Positions 1 through 13,975 are shown, numbered from the stretch's first letter. The stretch: DNA of 64,000 nt from Jacaranda mimosifolia (GCA_018894105.1 CM032121.1:30976230-31040229); one strand, 5' to 3'. The notes: generated from the letters alone by a model not told the origin. Numbers and translations: made by a program.

Positions 1-1162
1 ACTTTATTTTTTGACAAGTTAACCAGTGATTCAATGTCTAAACCTAAAATTGAATTGGGGTTTGGTAGAACTCAGTAAGGTGCATTGAGTGGTGGCGACG
101 AAGCTCAGTTTTGACAATGGCGATGGCTCTAGCGAATCAGGAATAGAAGCTTCAGCTCTTTGATGTGATTGCATGCATAATGGCGCTGTGCTGTGATTAG
201 GCTTCAGAATTGAGCAATTTGGTAAAAATCCAATTAAATGATTAAATTTATTCTTGGCTAAATTTGATTAATGCATTGAAATGAATTTTCCTATGCTATA
301 AGCTAAGTGGACTATAAATTATGATTTGAGTTGAAATGTTGGATGTATAATTTTGTATGTAGTGATATGTGGGCCTAAGTTGTTAATTAAGACTAAGTTA
401 TCATTAATTAAGTTAATCAGCATAATTATAAGCCTGATTTTGTATAATGTTGCAAGGACTAATTATTAATAGAAAATATGATAAATTCTTGCAATTTGGC
501 TAAATTATTAAATATGGACTTGGACTATTAACTTAAAGAGTGATTAATAACCAGAAATTGATAAATACTTCGTTAATACTATTAGCGACGTTAGCATGTT
601 TAGTAAGTTAAATATACGTTACTCTCAAAACAAAACCTATAAATATTTATACTAGTTGGAAGTATGATGATTTTGTTAGAATAGCTTAGATGATCGAAAT
701 ATTCTAGCCTAAATTGCATGTACGCGAACTAGAGTGAAAACCTAGATAGGGAATTGAACACCCAGATTTTGGGTTGCTGAATTTAAAGTTATTATTTTAG
801 CAAAAATAATACGAATTCACTAAATTGAGTTAGATTAATTAAGAGTTAAAATTTAATCGAGACTTTCAGGTAATCATTAACAGCTGAATGATTTAATTGG
901 GAATAAGGGAATGACTTGACTGTTTAAAATTATAAAATTTAGGGGGTCAATGTGAGCGAATTAAAAGTTGAAGAACTTCTGAATAATTAAATTTGAATCC
1001 AGTTGCCCAGAAACAAAGATGTTAGGGGTCAATGTGTAAGAAATAAAAGTTGGAGGACTTAATTGAAACTTAGGGACTAAGGTGTAAGGCAGTTAAAAGT
1101 TCTGGGGCTAGTATGAAGTCAGTCAAAAGTTTTGGGGTCCAATCTGAAGAAGTTGAAAAAAT

Positions 1163-1186
1163 TATATATATATATATATATATATA
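1163..1186. repeat. TA dinucleotide microsatellite
   Basis: About twelve uninterrupted TA units, with no further structure. Confidence 0.95.
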
Positions 1187-3299
1187 AGATTAAGGATAAG
1201 ATTACATTTAATTTTCAAAATCTACTCCAACCTCATCTGATGAATGAACGGCCAAAAAATGGCCGAAAAACCCAAAACTAACTCCATTGAAAGCTCTCTT
1301 TTGCCGTGGCGAGCAATTCCATACCAAAAACACCTAGAACCACCAAAGAAATCGTTGGGAAATCAAAAGCCGATGGCGATGAGTGGTGGAGGTGGCAGTT
1401 CCGCTATTCCCGATGGCAGAAATAGTCTGGAACTAGAGGGCTTTTGGTCGTGAGCTCATGGGCATCATGGTGGTACCTTCAATTTAGAGTTCCAATGATC
1501 GATGATGGAGGAACTAAGGTGGTGACATCGCTGTGGCGTTAGGGCCGTGCCGCTTGTTCAAATGGCCAATTGTTGGCCTAAATGGTGGTGTTTTCCAAAA
1601 TTATTTTGGGGGTTTTGTTGGGCTTGGCGAGATGCACAAGATGGTAGTGGTCCTCATCTCTGGTGGCAGTGCGTGTGGCGATTTTTTGGACAACTGGCAC
1701 AAAATTAAATTTTGGTCTCGTATGGGCTATTTTCAGCTTGAGCTTGGATCTCGATTAGATCTAATTTGAGTAAATTTCATAATCAAATTTTAATTTGATT
1801 AATTTACCGAATGTAATTAAAATTTTGGATCTAGCCCTAACGTAATATGAACTAAATCTGTCAACTATGGTTTAGCCTAGGTTATGAATTAATTTTATAA
1901 CTATTATAGTGTTAAACCCAATTGACTCAAAGTGATACCATTAGGACCTTAAGTAAGATTTTGACAACTTACCGACTTGTTGAGTTAAGAACAGTGGTAT
2001 ATTATTATCTTAAACATTTGAGTATAACATGAAAATTGAGAAAAATTATGATTAAATAAATTAATTAATTGAGGAACTTGATAAGAACATTTAAGTGCAA
2101 TAAGAGTTATGATTCAAAAATCAACACTACGTTAAATTAGGTTATCTTATTATGAACTTTGAATTGTTTAGAAAATAAGGACATGGACTCTTCAAGCAAC
2201 CAAGGGTTACCATATTTAATTATCTTAAGTATTTAAGTATGAAGCAGAGATTAAATGAACATGCCAGAGCAGAATAAATTAGGCCTTACAATTCAATAAG
2301 AAAGCTAATTGTATTCATATACATGATTTAGGGAGAGTTAATCTGCTTATAGTTCAGATTATCTTATATAAGTCCTTAGATTGACCAGGAAATAAGGTTG
2401 TGAGCAGTCCAAACAATTAAAGAACTCCTGCTGTGGTTACTAGGTAAGTTTGTATTAGATTTTCTTGCTGGGAAAAGAACATAAATACTTGTTATTATGC
2501 CCTTGCCTCTTGATTCTAGTTGTATTGAGATTCAATGGTTGATATTTGTTGGTTCTATGTTGTTCTTCAGCAATTATGTTGAATTTAATTAACTGTCTAT
2601 TTGAGCAGTTATGCTTGTCTGTAATTCTTGAGCCGTTATTATCCAAACTCTTAATCTTGCTTAATGTGATTTCCTACCTTGGGTATATATATTAGTAAAT
2701 ATATCATTTCTGTTTGACCATTCCTTTGCTAGAAATTATCGTTCATCTATATAATATCAACCTTCAATCCTTGTATTGCTTTTGGCAGTCTATTTGGACT
2801 TCTCTTTTTCTTTACCTGTGTTTCTGGAGCTATTCCTATTTGAGTTCCTTATCCATTTTGAGTTGTTAAACCCCTGATCCGAATATCATGCTTACACAAG
2901 TTTTTGAAAAGTAAACTGCTTGACAACCTATTTGAACTTCTTTTCTTCATTGCCGTGATTATTAAACTATTGTTAATTGAATTCCCTATCCATCTTGAGT
3001 TGTTGAAATCCTTGAACCAAATATCATATTTTCATAAGTCTTGAAAAAATAAATTGTTTGTGAAATCCTACCACACATAACCTCTTTACACTGATTATGG
3101 TTTTTCGTTGATCATAATTTATGCCGTTTTATCTGAAATTGGAGATTGTGATGGAAAAACTGGAAAAGGATTTTGAAATGTATTTCTCTATTATCGCTAT
3201 GACTGTTATCTATAAATGAGCTTGATGCTAATTAACTGATTACTGTTTATATAGGGAATTGACATGTTAAGTGAAACACTGTTGGATGCTTATACGATA

Positions 3300-5431
3300 T
3301 TGGTTACTAGATAACCTTGGGGACGGGTCCCTGGGATCAGCTTTGGGAGATGGCCAGACGAAATGGATCGACGGTGACCGGTCTCCAACTGATACCCCGT
3401 TAATTATAATCTAGCCTCATAACCAGTTGGAGATAGCTTTCTATGAAAGGATAAGGCATATAACTAGCCATGCCCACTGTTTGGTCAACTGTCTGAGCCG
3501 ATCGCTCGAAAATAGAGGGATAAGGATTTTTGTGTTTTCGAAAGTGGAGGGATAAGGTAGGAGAATCACCAACAACAAGTTTTTACTAAAATGTTATTGG
3601 TTTGTTATCGGTTACAGTGTGTTTTATTCTCTGTTGATTTAGTAATTACGAAATTATTATTACTTTGTGTACTGGTGTTACTTCTTCGTTAATAACTCAC
3701 TAAGTCATTCAGACTTATAGTTTTTATATCGTTTCTTTCCATTCTTTACCCCAAATAAGAAGGAGTGACAAAGATAGACTTAACCATAAGATACGAGAGG
3801 GAATAAGCCCAATAAGTTTATGGATATATGGATTTGTAAATTGACAAGTTACTGATGTGGATATAACATGTAGGTTTGAAAATATTAAGTGTGATCTACG
3901 ATACTTTGGTAACAAGTAACAAGCCAAACTATTGATGGATGTCACTTGTGGAAATTAAATATTTTAGTTTTTGAAAGGTTTATTTTCTCTTATCCAGAAA
4001 GCTTGTGGTATAGATTTGAGTAGCACCTCGATGGGAGCAGGTGCCTCCTGGTCAAGGTGCTACAAGGAAGATATTTCTCATAATCAAGAAAACACTCGAT
4101 ATTAAGGCGCTAGTTGTTTAATTATTATTAAAAGAATATTGTGTAAGCGTATTAGCATTTAAATACCTTCTATTGGAATAGGTGATGAGGTTCCCAGTTC
4201 TCTAAGGCACTAGGACATTGATCGCATTGCTATTGAGGCTTAAGGTGAGGCTTAGCCACTTTTATTCTGGGAAAAGGATTATCTTTGTTGTTGTATGTTG
4301 TAGCTTGTTTATTCATGTGTACTTGTTTGCCAATGTATTGGTGTCCAGAACTCCCTATTTTTTTTACTTGTTCTTGTCCTATGTATCCCTCAGTCTTGCC
4401 AGCTATCCTGTAACTGCCACTGAATCTCTTTAAATGTCATTGTAATGGTTTGACGACCAATTACTTATCATGTTTTCTAAAAATTTTTTCTTGCTTGTCA
4501 TTGGGACAACCTTGCCAGCTAATATGTGTATAGCTTATTGTTTCTAAAATTCATATTTGTTTTTGGCATTATGTCATGTTACCCTTAAGTTGGGGCTGGG
4601 CTGAATGGACCAATGGTGACTAGTTTGCTAACTAGTACCCACTCACGATCCTAACTCATAGATAGTTGGAGGTAACTATTTGCGAGTGGTGGGATCCGGC
4701 ATGCGACCAACCATGCCACATGCCAATTATTTCATGCCGAGCTGAGTGCTCGAGCAATGGAGAGATAAGGAAGGTTTTATGATATATTTGGTTTCTATTA
4801 TGTTTGCTATGTTTTGTTCTAGGAGCAACAAGATTGGACTTTGCCAACAGATCTGCTACGATTTGAATATGGCTTCTATTATGACATGTTCTATTATGTC
4901 ACGTCTTTGTTATTACATGTATCTTTCATTCGAGTCCCTGTTCTATCGATATATGGTTTATCGCTTCCTAAATTCTTAAGTTTTCGATTATTCATTTCAT
5001 TTATGAGCTAATTTTATTGGAATCTATGTCATCAGTTTATCCTTGACTCCATACGGCACCCCCCACTAAGTCCTTAGGACTTACCCCCCATTTTGTTCCT
5101 TAATTCTTTCCCAGATAGGATCTATTAGAGGGCAGGAGGCGTAAGCTTGCTCCAGGGATGATGTATACAGTTTTATAGTTGGTGCTAGATGTTTATGTGT
5201 TTATGAACTTGATATGTTTCGCATCTAACTCTTAGTTGTGCAAGACTTTTGAGACTGGGTATGTAATATTGGCTGCATAGGATTGAGACTACCTTCTTGT
5301 TTGTAAATATTATGTGTGTTATGGGTTTTGTAGCTTTAATTATTACAATCTTTTATCTTGTGGCTTTCACATTTGGATAGACTGAGTAGTACCTTAGGTC
5401 AGGTCCCTTATTCTGGCTGGGGTGCTATAGT
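3300..5431 (+). repeat. Diverged direct duplication inside the LTR-like region
   Basis: The block at about 3310-4066 recurs diverged at about 4580-5431, offset by about 1.25 kb. Anchors occur in the same order in both: an AATGGAtCgAcGGTGAC-like string (3361 and 4605), AGTTGGAGrTArCT (3423 and 4665), CCATGCC followed by CTCGA and GATAAGG (3467-3525 and 4707-4770), CACTAAGTC (about 3696 and 5066), and an end containing GGTGCTA (4055 and 5421). This looks like an old tandem duplication of the 3' part of one LTR or two partial copies joined. The identity is low and was judged by eye. Confidence 0.5.
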
Positions 5432-6911
5432 GACATTCAGTAGTGTAATGATACAAAAGAGTAATATAGTGATAATTGTTGAAAATATCACTATAATACA
5501 ATATTTAGTTGCATTTGATTAATAAGTGACAAAAAAAAGTGAAATTTGATTGAAAATGCCCATATAAATATATTTGCAAGGATTTTAAGTAGTGCAACTA
5601 ATTTTTTCTTAAAAAAAATTCCATTCATATTTATTTATGGTGTCATTTGTAAACGATACCGCAAATTATTTAGTAGCACTAATTTAACGCCTTTTTCAAT
5701 GTATTGACACATTAAAGTAATATAATGATAGTAATAAAAAATGCCACTACAATATAATACTTAGTGGTAATTGATTAATAAATGTTATAAAAATGTAATT
5801 TTATTGAAATTACTAATATAACTATATGTTAAAAGCATTTAACTAGCATCACTATTTTTTTCTGGGAAAAAGTATAACTCATAATTTAATTACAATGTGA
5901 CATGAAATAAATATCTCAAAAATAGTTAAAGTATGTATAGTTATTTATAACTATAAAGTTTATAAATTTATATCTTATCATAATGTATTGATTAAATTAA
6001 TTACTCAATATAGTTTTAATGTATCAACTAAATTAACCATATTTTTCAAAAATTATAAAAAAATTTAAGTTTTTGCCTATTTTTTCTCCTCACCTATACA
6101 TTATTTTTTTTTAATATTTTCTCTCTAAATTTAATGTTTCACACTTTTTTGAATGTATTATTTAATAGAATAATTTTGGTCATATTTTTAAATAATTGAG
6201 AAAAAAATGCTTCTAAAGAGTAATAATATAATAATATTTTTCAATATTTATAATGAACATTTGGTGGGTAGCTTGACGGTAAACTCATATATTTCCAAGT
6301 ATAATGTTGTAGGTTTGAGTATAGAGCAATTGGTGTATGTTGGAGTCTCATATATGGGATGCTGAAGGTAGATTAAGATGTCACTCAAAAGAATCTTTTT
6401 TACCATTTAATTTAGCATGTTATTTAATAAATTTTTATGGCATGTTTAGTATGTCATCTAAAGAAATTGTTTGTAGCATTTTAACATCACTATATACAAT
6501 TTTTGTGGCATGTTAGCATGCCTTTTAAAAGTATCTTTGTGACATTTTAACATGCCGTTTATTATATTTCTTATGGTGTGTTACCTTGTCATTTAAAGGA
6601 ACTTTTGAAGTATTTTAACCTAGCACTGCATTAAAATTTTAGCAGCATATTAGAATGTCATTTAAAATAATTTTTAATGACACCTTGACATGTTATTTAT
6701 TGCATTTTCTGTGACATTTTAATATATCATTTGATGCAATTTTTCTTGCATTTTATTAATGCCAAAACAAATGTAATTGAATAACATTTATATCTTTTGC
6801 TATACCGCTACAAGTGGCACTCTTAGAAAATGCCATTAAATGTAAAATTGCCACTATAATACTATTTAATTGGCATTTTTAGTGTCTTTAATGCTTGATT
6901 TTGTTGTAGTA
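5432..6911. mobile_element. CACTA-like non-autonomous remnant, only one end recognisable
   Basis: The right end, read on the minus strand, is ACTACAACAAAATCAAG. This matches the CACTACAACAAA terminus seen at the two well-supported CACTA elements in this window apart from the outermost base. The element interior repeats a motif of the form GCCACTAyAATAyAATA near 5480, 5745 and 6855. No matching left terminus is visible where the LTR-like region abuts, so the left end is probably lost. There is no transposase ORF. Confidence 0.4.
6400..6785. repeat. Degenerate tandem repeat, about 60 bp period, near the remnant's right end
   Basis: Variants of GGCATGTTAG, TGTCATTTAAA and TTTTGTGACATTTTAACATG alternate about six times. 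Arrays of this kind next to a terminus are usual in CACTA elements, where subterminal motifs bind transposase. That role is inferred here. Confidence 0.6.
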
Positions 6912-7340
6912 TTTTGAGTAATTACTTAAGTTGTCCTTTAATCTATCCAAAATTAAAAAAGTATAGCTCATTGTAAAGGACAAATAAAGAATTCATCAGT
7001 TTGGATGCCAAATTAAAATATTTCAAATTTACCCTTTAAAAAATTATTAAACACAAACAATTCAATTAGCTCATAATTGTAATTCTAATTAATCCCACCA
7101 ATCCAACATTTTATACTCCATGTCATCCACTAAATCATTTCAAAACCACTTCCCCCTGTTATTAGACTTTTTCCTACAGCTGGTATTTTAAACCCAAAAC
7201 TAAAAATTAAAACTCCATTGTTGTTGTGTGCAAAGATGTTGCCTTCGTTTTTGCCTATAATATGTTTATTTATATTCTTTTTTTGTTTCTTTCTTTTATG
7301 TTCATTTTAATTGTGTAAATAAATTTTTGTTCTTTTTTTT

Positions 7341-7625
7341 TTGTGCAGAGAAATATATCATTCTAGGGTCATATTTTTCTCTTAGGTTTGATTTATATTC
7401 TTTTTTATTTTTCGCATCTTTTTTAAGAGTGTGATTACTTTTTTTGTCGTCTTTCTTTTGCAATCTTTTGCAGAGGAAAAAAAATACAAGTCCAATACCA
7501 TATTTCTCTCTCAGATTTGATTTTTTTTCTTTTTCATTTCTTTTTGTGTGTTCTTTTCAAGAGTGTGTTTAGTTTTTTGGTCCCTTTTTTTTTTTTTTTT
7601 GCAGAGAAAAATACTAGTCCAGCGC
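7341..7625. repeat. T-rich tandem repeat, about 125-131 bp period, roughly 2.3 copies
   Basis: Three GCAGAG boxes, at about 7345, 7470 and 7601, each follow a long T tract. The first two are followed by a CATATTTyTCTCT box, a TTTGATTT box and a TTTTyAAGAGTGTG box; the third copy breaks off after TAGTCCAGCGCTAG. Each GCAGAG after a pyrimidine tract resembles a plant 3' splice site, but I see no exon attached to it. Confidence 0.7.
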
Positions 7626-9640
7626 TAGACTTTTTTAGTCATAAATTTTTAGTGGTTTTAATTCTAGAAGTGAGGGAAAAGAAAAATATTTCATGAAAAA
7701 TTTTCAAGGCTGCCAAGAAGAAGTTTTGATGACTATTATCTTCTATTGGTTTCTTGACATATTTTTGTATTTTATGCACGTAGAAAATACATGCAATGAC
7801 TGCTAGTATAATTAAAATAAATTCCATAATTGTGAGGTTAAAGCCTTGCAAATTAAGCCCCACAATTGCTAACCCCTGATAAATAAAGATACATAATAAA
7901 TTCATTTATATTTTAGTTATACAAGTAAAAACTTACGCAATTTTGATTGTGATGATGTAACTTCAAAATCCAAATAATTTAAAAATAATTGTTTCAAATA
8001 GACAAAAAAAAAAAAAAAAAGATGCTAACTTTTGTGACATAAAGACAACAACAAATTCGTTCGCGTAGATTTAAGAATGGTATGGATAAAAGTTAAAAAA
8101 CAATTATATGAGAGAAATCTTACCTAATCAGGTAGATGTTGGCAATACGAAAGAAAATAAAAATTACAGAGAAATGGAATTAAGTATAACCATGTGTTAA
8201 ATTGATGGGAAATATGATGGTAGTAGAGTGGTAGTAAGATGGTAGTTATTTTAGGCAAAATAAGGAATTTAAAGGAAAAAAATAGATAAAAGCATTTAAG
8301 AAAGATTCTTGAAAACACACCAATAAGTGGCTAGAATTTTTATTAATAGTATTGATGATGTTAGTTGGTATATGGATTTATAATATAATAGTGTAATTGA
8401 TATTGAGTTTGTTAATTAAATAGTCTTAATTTTTTTTTTCTTTTCCAAACAAAGAATTTTCTAGGGTCTATGTGTAAGTTTCCCGAATCAGACATGTTCA
8501 TTAACAACCAAGTTGCTAGCTAGCATTTTCCAAAGCAAATAAGTTTCATTAAATATGAATTTGGTATATTAACTATGCACCGTGTGCAGCATATGAAATT
8601 TTTATAAGTACGTCAGTGTTTAAGAAACACGGGCAATCTTCTTGATTACAATTACAAAAGGAAAATCACAATTGGCAGTTATATTTTCATCATAATTTTT
8701 CTTTTGATAAAACAAATATGAAATTAAAATATTTGTTGAATATCATAAATACTATGCTATGTTTGCTAACATTTTGGCAAAATAATTTTGTTTTGCCAAA
8801 ATATAACAAAACATACATTCTCTTTTCCTTCAAAATGTCAAAATTTAAAATTTCCCAAAATACCCTCTTCTATCCTTCATTATCTCCAAAACTTCTCTAT
8901 TTCCCAATATATATATATACACATATTATATATATATATATCATATATATCTTATGATTATTCTAATCATTAAAAAAAAATTACTGAATTTCATTTTCAC
9001 CCTAAAAACCCAACAAAAAAGCATTGATTTGACCGCTATAATAAAAAATGTTTCCTCCAAAGACATAAACAAATATACCAAAACATCTCAAAATAATTTT
9101 TTAACGATTTTTCAAAACATAAATAAAAATCCATCATATTCCCCAACATAACTTTCACATTTCCTAACTCTACTCCCAAAATTCATTCCTCTAACACACA
9201 TACTACAAATCATATAAAATGTAACGAAGCATCATTACCTAGGAAAAAATAGGTGATGTATATTTATAAATTATTATATTTATGTAAGTACTTCTTTCGC
9301 TTCTTCTTTCAAATTACACAATGCATAATGTTATTCTTTATATTTTTATCAATAAAATGTAAATCCAAAACATAGGCTAGAGTCGCTAATTGTACTTCTC
9401 ATTTTTATCAAATAACTTCATCTAAGTTTTGATTTGGTTTTATTTTTGTTTTTTCGATTTTTATCATCAATCAAATTCTTATATATTTTTCAGACAACCA
9501 AAAATTAAAAAGGTCAAATTTGTTTTCCTTTATTTCCTTCTTTTTTTTTTTGCCTCCACATCTAATTCGCTCATTGGCAACAGTATCTTAAACCACTTGA
9601 AGAAAAATATTGTCAAGGCAAAATTTCAGTTGATAATGTT
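7626..9640. other. AT-rich stretch without recognisable genes
   Basis: This holds only short AT-biased ORFs (for example a hydrophobic 88-residue minus-strand frame at 7639-7905 that I do not recognise), an A tract near 8001-8020 and TA-rich microsatellites near 8907-8950. I see no TE termini here. Confidence 0.6.
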
Positions 9641-10685
9641 TGTCATGCCCCTAAAATCAAACTATAAGGTTTAGTCTTGAAGCTTGAAATCAATCCTAAT
9701 AAATAAGTCACCAATCAAAATCATAACCATTAATAAACTCTAAACATTCTTAGCAATTCAAATAAATCTCAAACATGGAAAAACTTGAAATGACCAACCC
9801 TCTATCTTCAACTAAAATTTCATTAAATAACAATAAGAAAAAAAAGACAAGAACTAAATTGTCAACATGGAAATGATACTAAAATACTGCTAATTCCTTA
9901 TTAAAAGACTTTCAACTCTGATTCTTGTCAAAAGGGGTTCATCATCCTCATCAGAGCTAGAGTCTACGTTTATCAGAAAGGGATAAAGAGAATATGTTGT
10001 TAGTAAAGGACTTAGTGAATGCCAAGTGTGTGCAATGTGAGTTCAAAAACATATCATATAATCAAAATGATGCTCAGTGATAAACATTTGACAAAAACAA
10101 TGAAACATAGTCATGCGTTATACAATAGTAAATCATCAATATAATAGTAAACACTTTTTAATAGGTTAACATTTAAATGCGATGATCAAATAAATGTTTG
10201 TTGTAGCAGTCAACCTTGTGACTACCATCGTTATAGTCCCTTATCGCTCCGAGCATGGTGCAACCTTAACAAACAGTTTCCAAGCGTAGGTCCTGAGGAA
10301 ATCCTATCACCCACCTCAGCCATAAACAACTTCTGTTGTGTATTGGGGGATTAGGGATGGGGGCTTGGATTTCAACTGGCAAGCCCATTGCTGCCCGATG
10401 AAGTCCTTTGCACACCCAGACCAAGTTGGATCTAACATATAGTATTAGTAATAGTAAATTCAGTCATCTGTGTTGATTATCATATTTAATTACTAGTCTA
10501 AATACATTATTGAATAAAATAATATCATAAAAGAACATGTTTTCATGTATCATGAAACAAAATAAGAAAATTTCACGTGCGAGTGGTAATTAATTATAGT
10601 GCAGTGTAAATCGAATAAAAGTTTCCAATAGAATGCATTATATACATCATATAATCTTCTAGCTTTTGAAAAGTACTGTTATATA

Positions 10686-10995
10686 CACTACAACAAATTA
10701 CACTTTAGTAATGAATAATTTCATTACCATAAGCCTGAAATTCGTTACCCAAAATATTGGTAACAAATTTTTTGTTACTTAAGTATAGTGCCCTAAAGCC
10801 CATCCCAAAAAGTATTAGTAACGAAAATTTTGGTTCGTTACGAATGATGGACTTATGGCAACGAATGTATCGTTACCAAAAATATGATATTAAGAACAAA
10901 AAAGTGTATTAGTTACAATAGATTTTTATAGCGCAATGAAATATTTAGTTACTAAAACATTGGCAATTTTGTTGCATTTTATTTTTTCGTTACCA
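10686..10995. repeat. CACTA-1 left terminus and subterminal motif array
   Basis: Many copies of GTTAC, GTAAC and GTAACAAA in both orientations occupy this stretch, for example around 10743-10780, 10818-10842 and 10968. The same array, reverse-complemented, ends CACTA-2 at about 58285-58717. In En/Spm-type elements such arrays are the binding sites of the element's DNA-binding protein. The role here is inferred from position. Confidence 0.8.
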
Positions 10996-11129
10996 ATGCA
11001 TAATATAATTTTTTGATCTTAATGGGGCGCTGGTAACTGGGCGTGCAAATGCTGGGCCAACGAGCCGGGCTAGACCAACTGAGGCTTAGTATAGGCAAGT
11101 TGGGCTTTGCTCTCTGGACTTTGGCGCGA

Positions 11130-11590
11130 TGGGCTTAAGGCGAGCACCAGACCATTGGATTAGGCCCCGAGTTTTGGGCCACTTCATCAAGCTTTAACAC
11201 ACCGGGCCATCCACTACACTGCACTAAAGTCGGATGGACACCGGCCCGTGGGCTGGGCTTGGAACTGCTGGGCCTTGAACTTGGGCACCCTGCTTCGGGC
11301 TGAGCGCTTGGGCTTGCTGGAATGGGCCCGCTCATTGGGCCTCAAACTCGGGCACTTTGCTTCGGCGCATTGGGCTGGCACTTAGGCTTGCTGGAATGGG
11401 CCCTGCATTTTGGGCCTGGGCCGAGGACTCGAGCTCCCTGCTTCGGTGCACTAGGCTGAGCGTTTGGGCCTGCTGGAATAGGCCAAGGATTTTGGGCCTG
11501 GGCGCGATGGACTGTTGTTGGCTGGAGATACATCTGGCAGGTTCGCTTGAAGCGGGACCTGATCTCATGCTAGCGCCCACATGAAGAAAG
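11130..11590. repeat. GC-rich minisatellite-like block in CACTA-1
   Basis: This is a sharply GC-rich island in AT-rich surroundings. Imperfect units of about 65-82 bp are marked by TTGGGCCT, CTGCTTCGG and GCTGGAATGGGCC, with unit starts near 11270, 11335, 11410 and 11492. Several overlapping frames stay open only because of the composition, so I do not call a gene. CACTA-2 carries a different GC-rich block at the equivalent place (57960-58280). Confidence 0.75.
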
Positions 11591-11599
11591 CTACTAACC

Positions 11600-13975
11600 A
11601 TCTTGCCTGCAACTAATATAAATCAAAATAAAGATGCGCATGTGTACTTATTCTCTTTGCCTCCAAAACTTAATATGGCTCTCAAGCCTTGTCTGCTGTA
11701 CTCTTTGCTTCCTAAACTTAATGTTGATATTTTTTTTACTTATGTTATTTATTTAAAATCATTACATTATTTTGTTCAAAATAATTAAATTTTTTTTATT
11801 TATTTAAAATTATATTGTTAGGATAAAATTTTAGATTTTATTTTTATTTAAATTATTTATTTTGATTAATAAATAAATTTAATTTTTTTTATTTATATAT
11901 ACACACATCAAGGTCTCATAGGGTTCAAACTCTAGATCTCACACATTTTGACTTATTTATTTTTTATTAATTAATAAATTTAATGAAATTAGTTTAAATT
12001 AGGGCTTGTTTGTTTATGAATTGGAGCATTTTGTCAAAATATTTTAGCAAAATGGTTTTTGGAAAATGGGGTTGGAGAATGTTATTGTTGTTTGTTTATA
12101 TTTTTGATGGTATTTGTGTTTTAGGAGGGAACAATATATCATATTAATAACTTTTTTATTGGGTTGGTAGGGTAAAATTGATATTTTAAAATTACTATTG
12201 TTAGTATGATATTTTTAGATCTTATTTTTATTTTTAAATTATTTATTTTAGTTAATAAATATTTTTTTATATTTAATAAATATATTCATCTTAATCTAAT
12301 TAAATTATTTTAAATATGATTATTTTTTAATATTATTGAGATGTAATTTAAAAACAAAATCATATTTAATTAAGAGATGGATTTGATTTTTATTTTTCTT
12401 TTATAATTAATAAATATGTTTAATTAAATTTGATTAAATTACTTTAGATATGTTGATGATTTTAAATTTTTACTTTTTTAATTCAACTTCAATTAATAGA
12501 TTATCTAATATTTAAAAAAATTATTGATAAAATTATTTAAATTTATTTTGAGTAATTTAAATAATATTAAAGTTAAACCCCCATGTTAAAGTTACAAATA
12601 AGTTCAGGGGTATTTTTGTCTGAAAAATAATCAAATTAGCTTTTGAAGGATATTTTTGAATTTTAATATAAATTTTCAACCCGATGTCTACAAATTTGTT
12701 AAGAATATTAACAGTTCTTCAAAATTTTAATTAAATACATGGAGACAAAAAATAATTTTATTAAACTTATAACTATATTACTAAGTTTATATTACAATGT
12801 CCTGAGTATTTTAAAATAATTTCAAAATTTCCAACTATATTAAAGTTATACAAGTTGATCAATTTCAAAACAATTTGCGTTAATTAAGTGTAGAAAATTT
12901 TCAATAAATGCATGTTCAAATTGTCCACATCAATATATTATTAGAATAGAATATTTTAATTTTTAAAATGAAATTAATTACACATAAAGACTAAAGTTAG
13001 AATTTATAAACATTTTTTCTAAAATCTTTTTGTTCAAAAACAATCTCCTAATAAATAATAACAAAGAATAGAATTAAATTTTTAACCTCTATAATAATAC
13101 GTAATAATTCATCTTATAATATAAGATAAAACAAATAATGTTTGTAAATACTATTTATACACAAAATGGAGGGAGGAGCAAAAAATTGGAGCTAATAAAA
13201 AAAATAATAGGGGAATTCATTTTTGGAGAGAAACTTATTTTTTTTGAAGGAAATATAATATGTAGACCAACTAATTCTTAAGAACAACTTGTTCAGGTCC
13301 ATGAAAGTTAATAATAATTATATTTAACAATATACTTTAAGTTAATACTTTTTTTACACTATAGTAGACCGCAAAAGTTATCTTCATTTTAGCAATTTAT
13401 ATAGTAAAACATATACACAATTAACATATACATATCTATAAGTTATAAAAATCTTTAATTGGCCAATACAACAATTAAAAAATGAAATGTAATATTACCA
13501 GGCTTAACTTCATGGACTATTTTCTTTTCACTAAGTATTATGGTAAACTAGATGTCTTTCTTTTCTTTTGCTATTTAGGTATGTAACCTTTAACTATTTG
13601 TTTTAAGGAGTTTTTAGAATTTTTCTAAAAGAATAGTGTAATAAATTATAATAAAAAATTAAATTCTTAAGCACCAAAATTTATAAGTCCAAATTCTTTG
13701 TTCTTTAACTATTTTAACTATAATAGAAAGTCATTTAATAATTTAAAAAACTATATGTCAATTCATCATATAATCTAAGATAAAAGAAATTAAGTTTGCT
13801 ATAAATTATTTATACAAAAAAATGGAGGAGCTAAAATTTAGAGGAATCGTAAAAAATGAAGAGAATTCATTATTATTAGATGGAATCAAATTTTTGGAAG
13901 AAATCAAGTTAAATTATTATGTCAAACTAATAATAAAAACAATTGTTAACATTTTTAATGTGCCAAAATTTGGAG
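11600..13975. other. AT-rich internal block of CACTA-1, shared with CACTA-2
   Basis: No genes. The block recurs reverse-complemented at about 53506-55670. One anchor is the GGGCTTGTTTGTTTATGAAT string at 12003, opposite its complement near 55480. Another is the text around GTAAACTAGATGTCTTTC at 13541, opposite about 53945-53960. Confidence 0.75.

Larger units (their letters stand above)
1..5431 (+). mobile_element. Non-coding LTR-like region of a probable Ty3/gypsy element, truncated at the window edge
   Basis: No open reading frame here looks like a protein. The texture is that of the multi-kilobase LTRs of plant chromovirus-type gypsy elements: AT-rich, with short GC islands, and a 3' part holding a box near 5060-5110 (CACTAAGTCCTTAGGACTTA) followed by an end resembling GGGGTGCTATA at about 5421-5431. 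The right boundary is placed where the sequence turns into the CACTA-like repeat that follows. The left boundary lies outside the window. I recognise the general character but not the family. It could instead be a degenerate internal region. Confidence 0.35.

Noticed and set aside
7639..7905. 88-residue hydrophobic minus-strand frame as a possible small membrane protein
   Set aside because: AT-rich sequence, no recognised domain, no promoter or splice context. Hydrophobic runs are expected from T-rich codons.
8905..8952. TA-rich palindromic runs as a replication origin or regulatory hairpin
   Set aside because: Simple dinucleotide repeats common throughout the window. Nothing specific supports such a role.
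11332..11601. Overlapping frames on both strands of the GC-rich block as genes
   Set aside because: They follow the minisatellite unit and are open in several frames at once, a composition effect.
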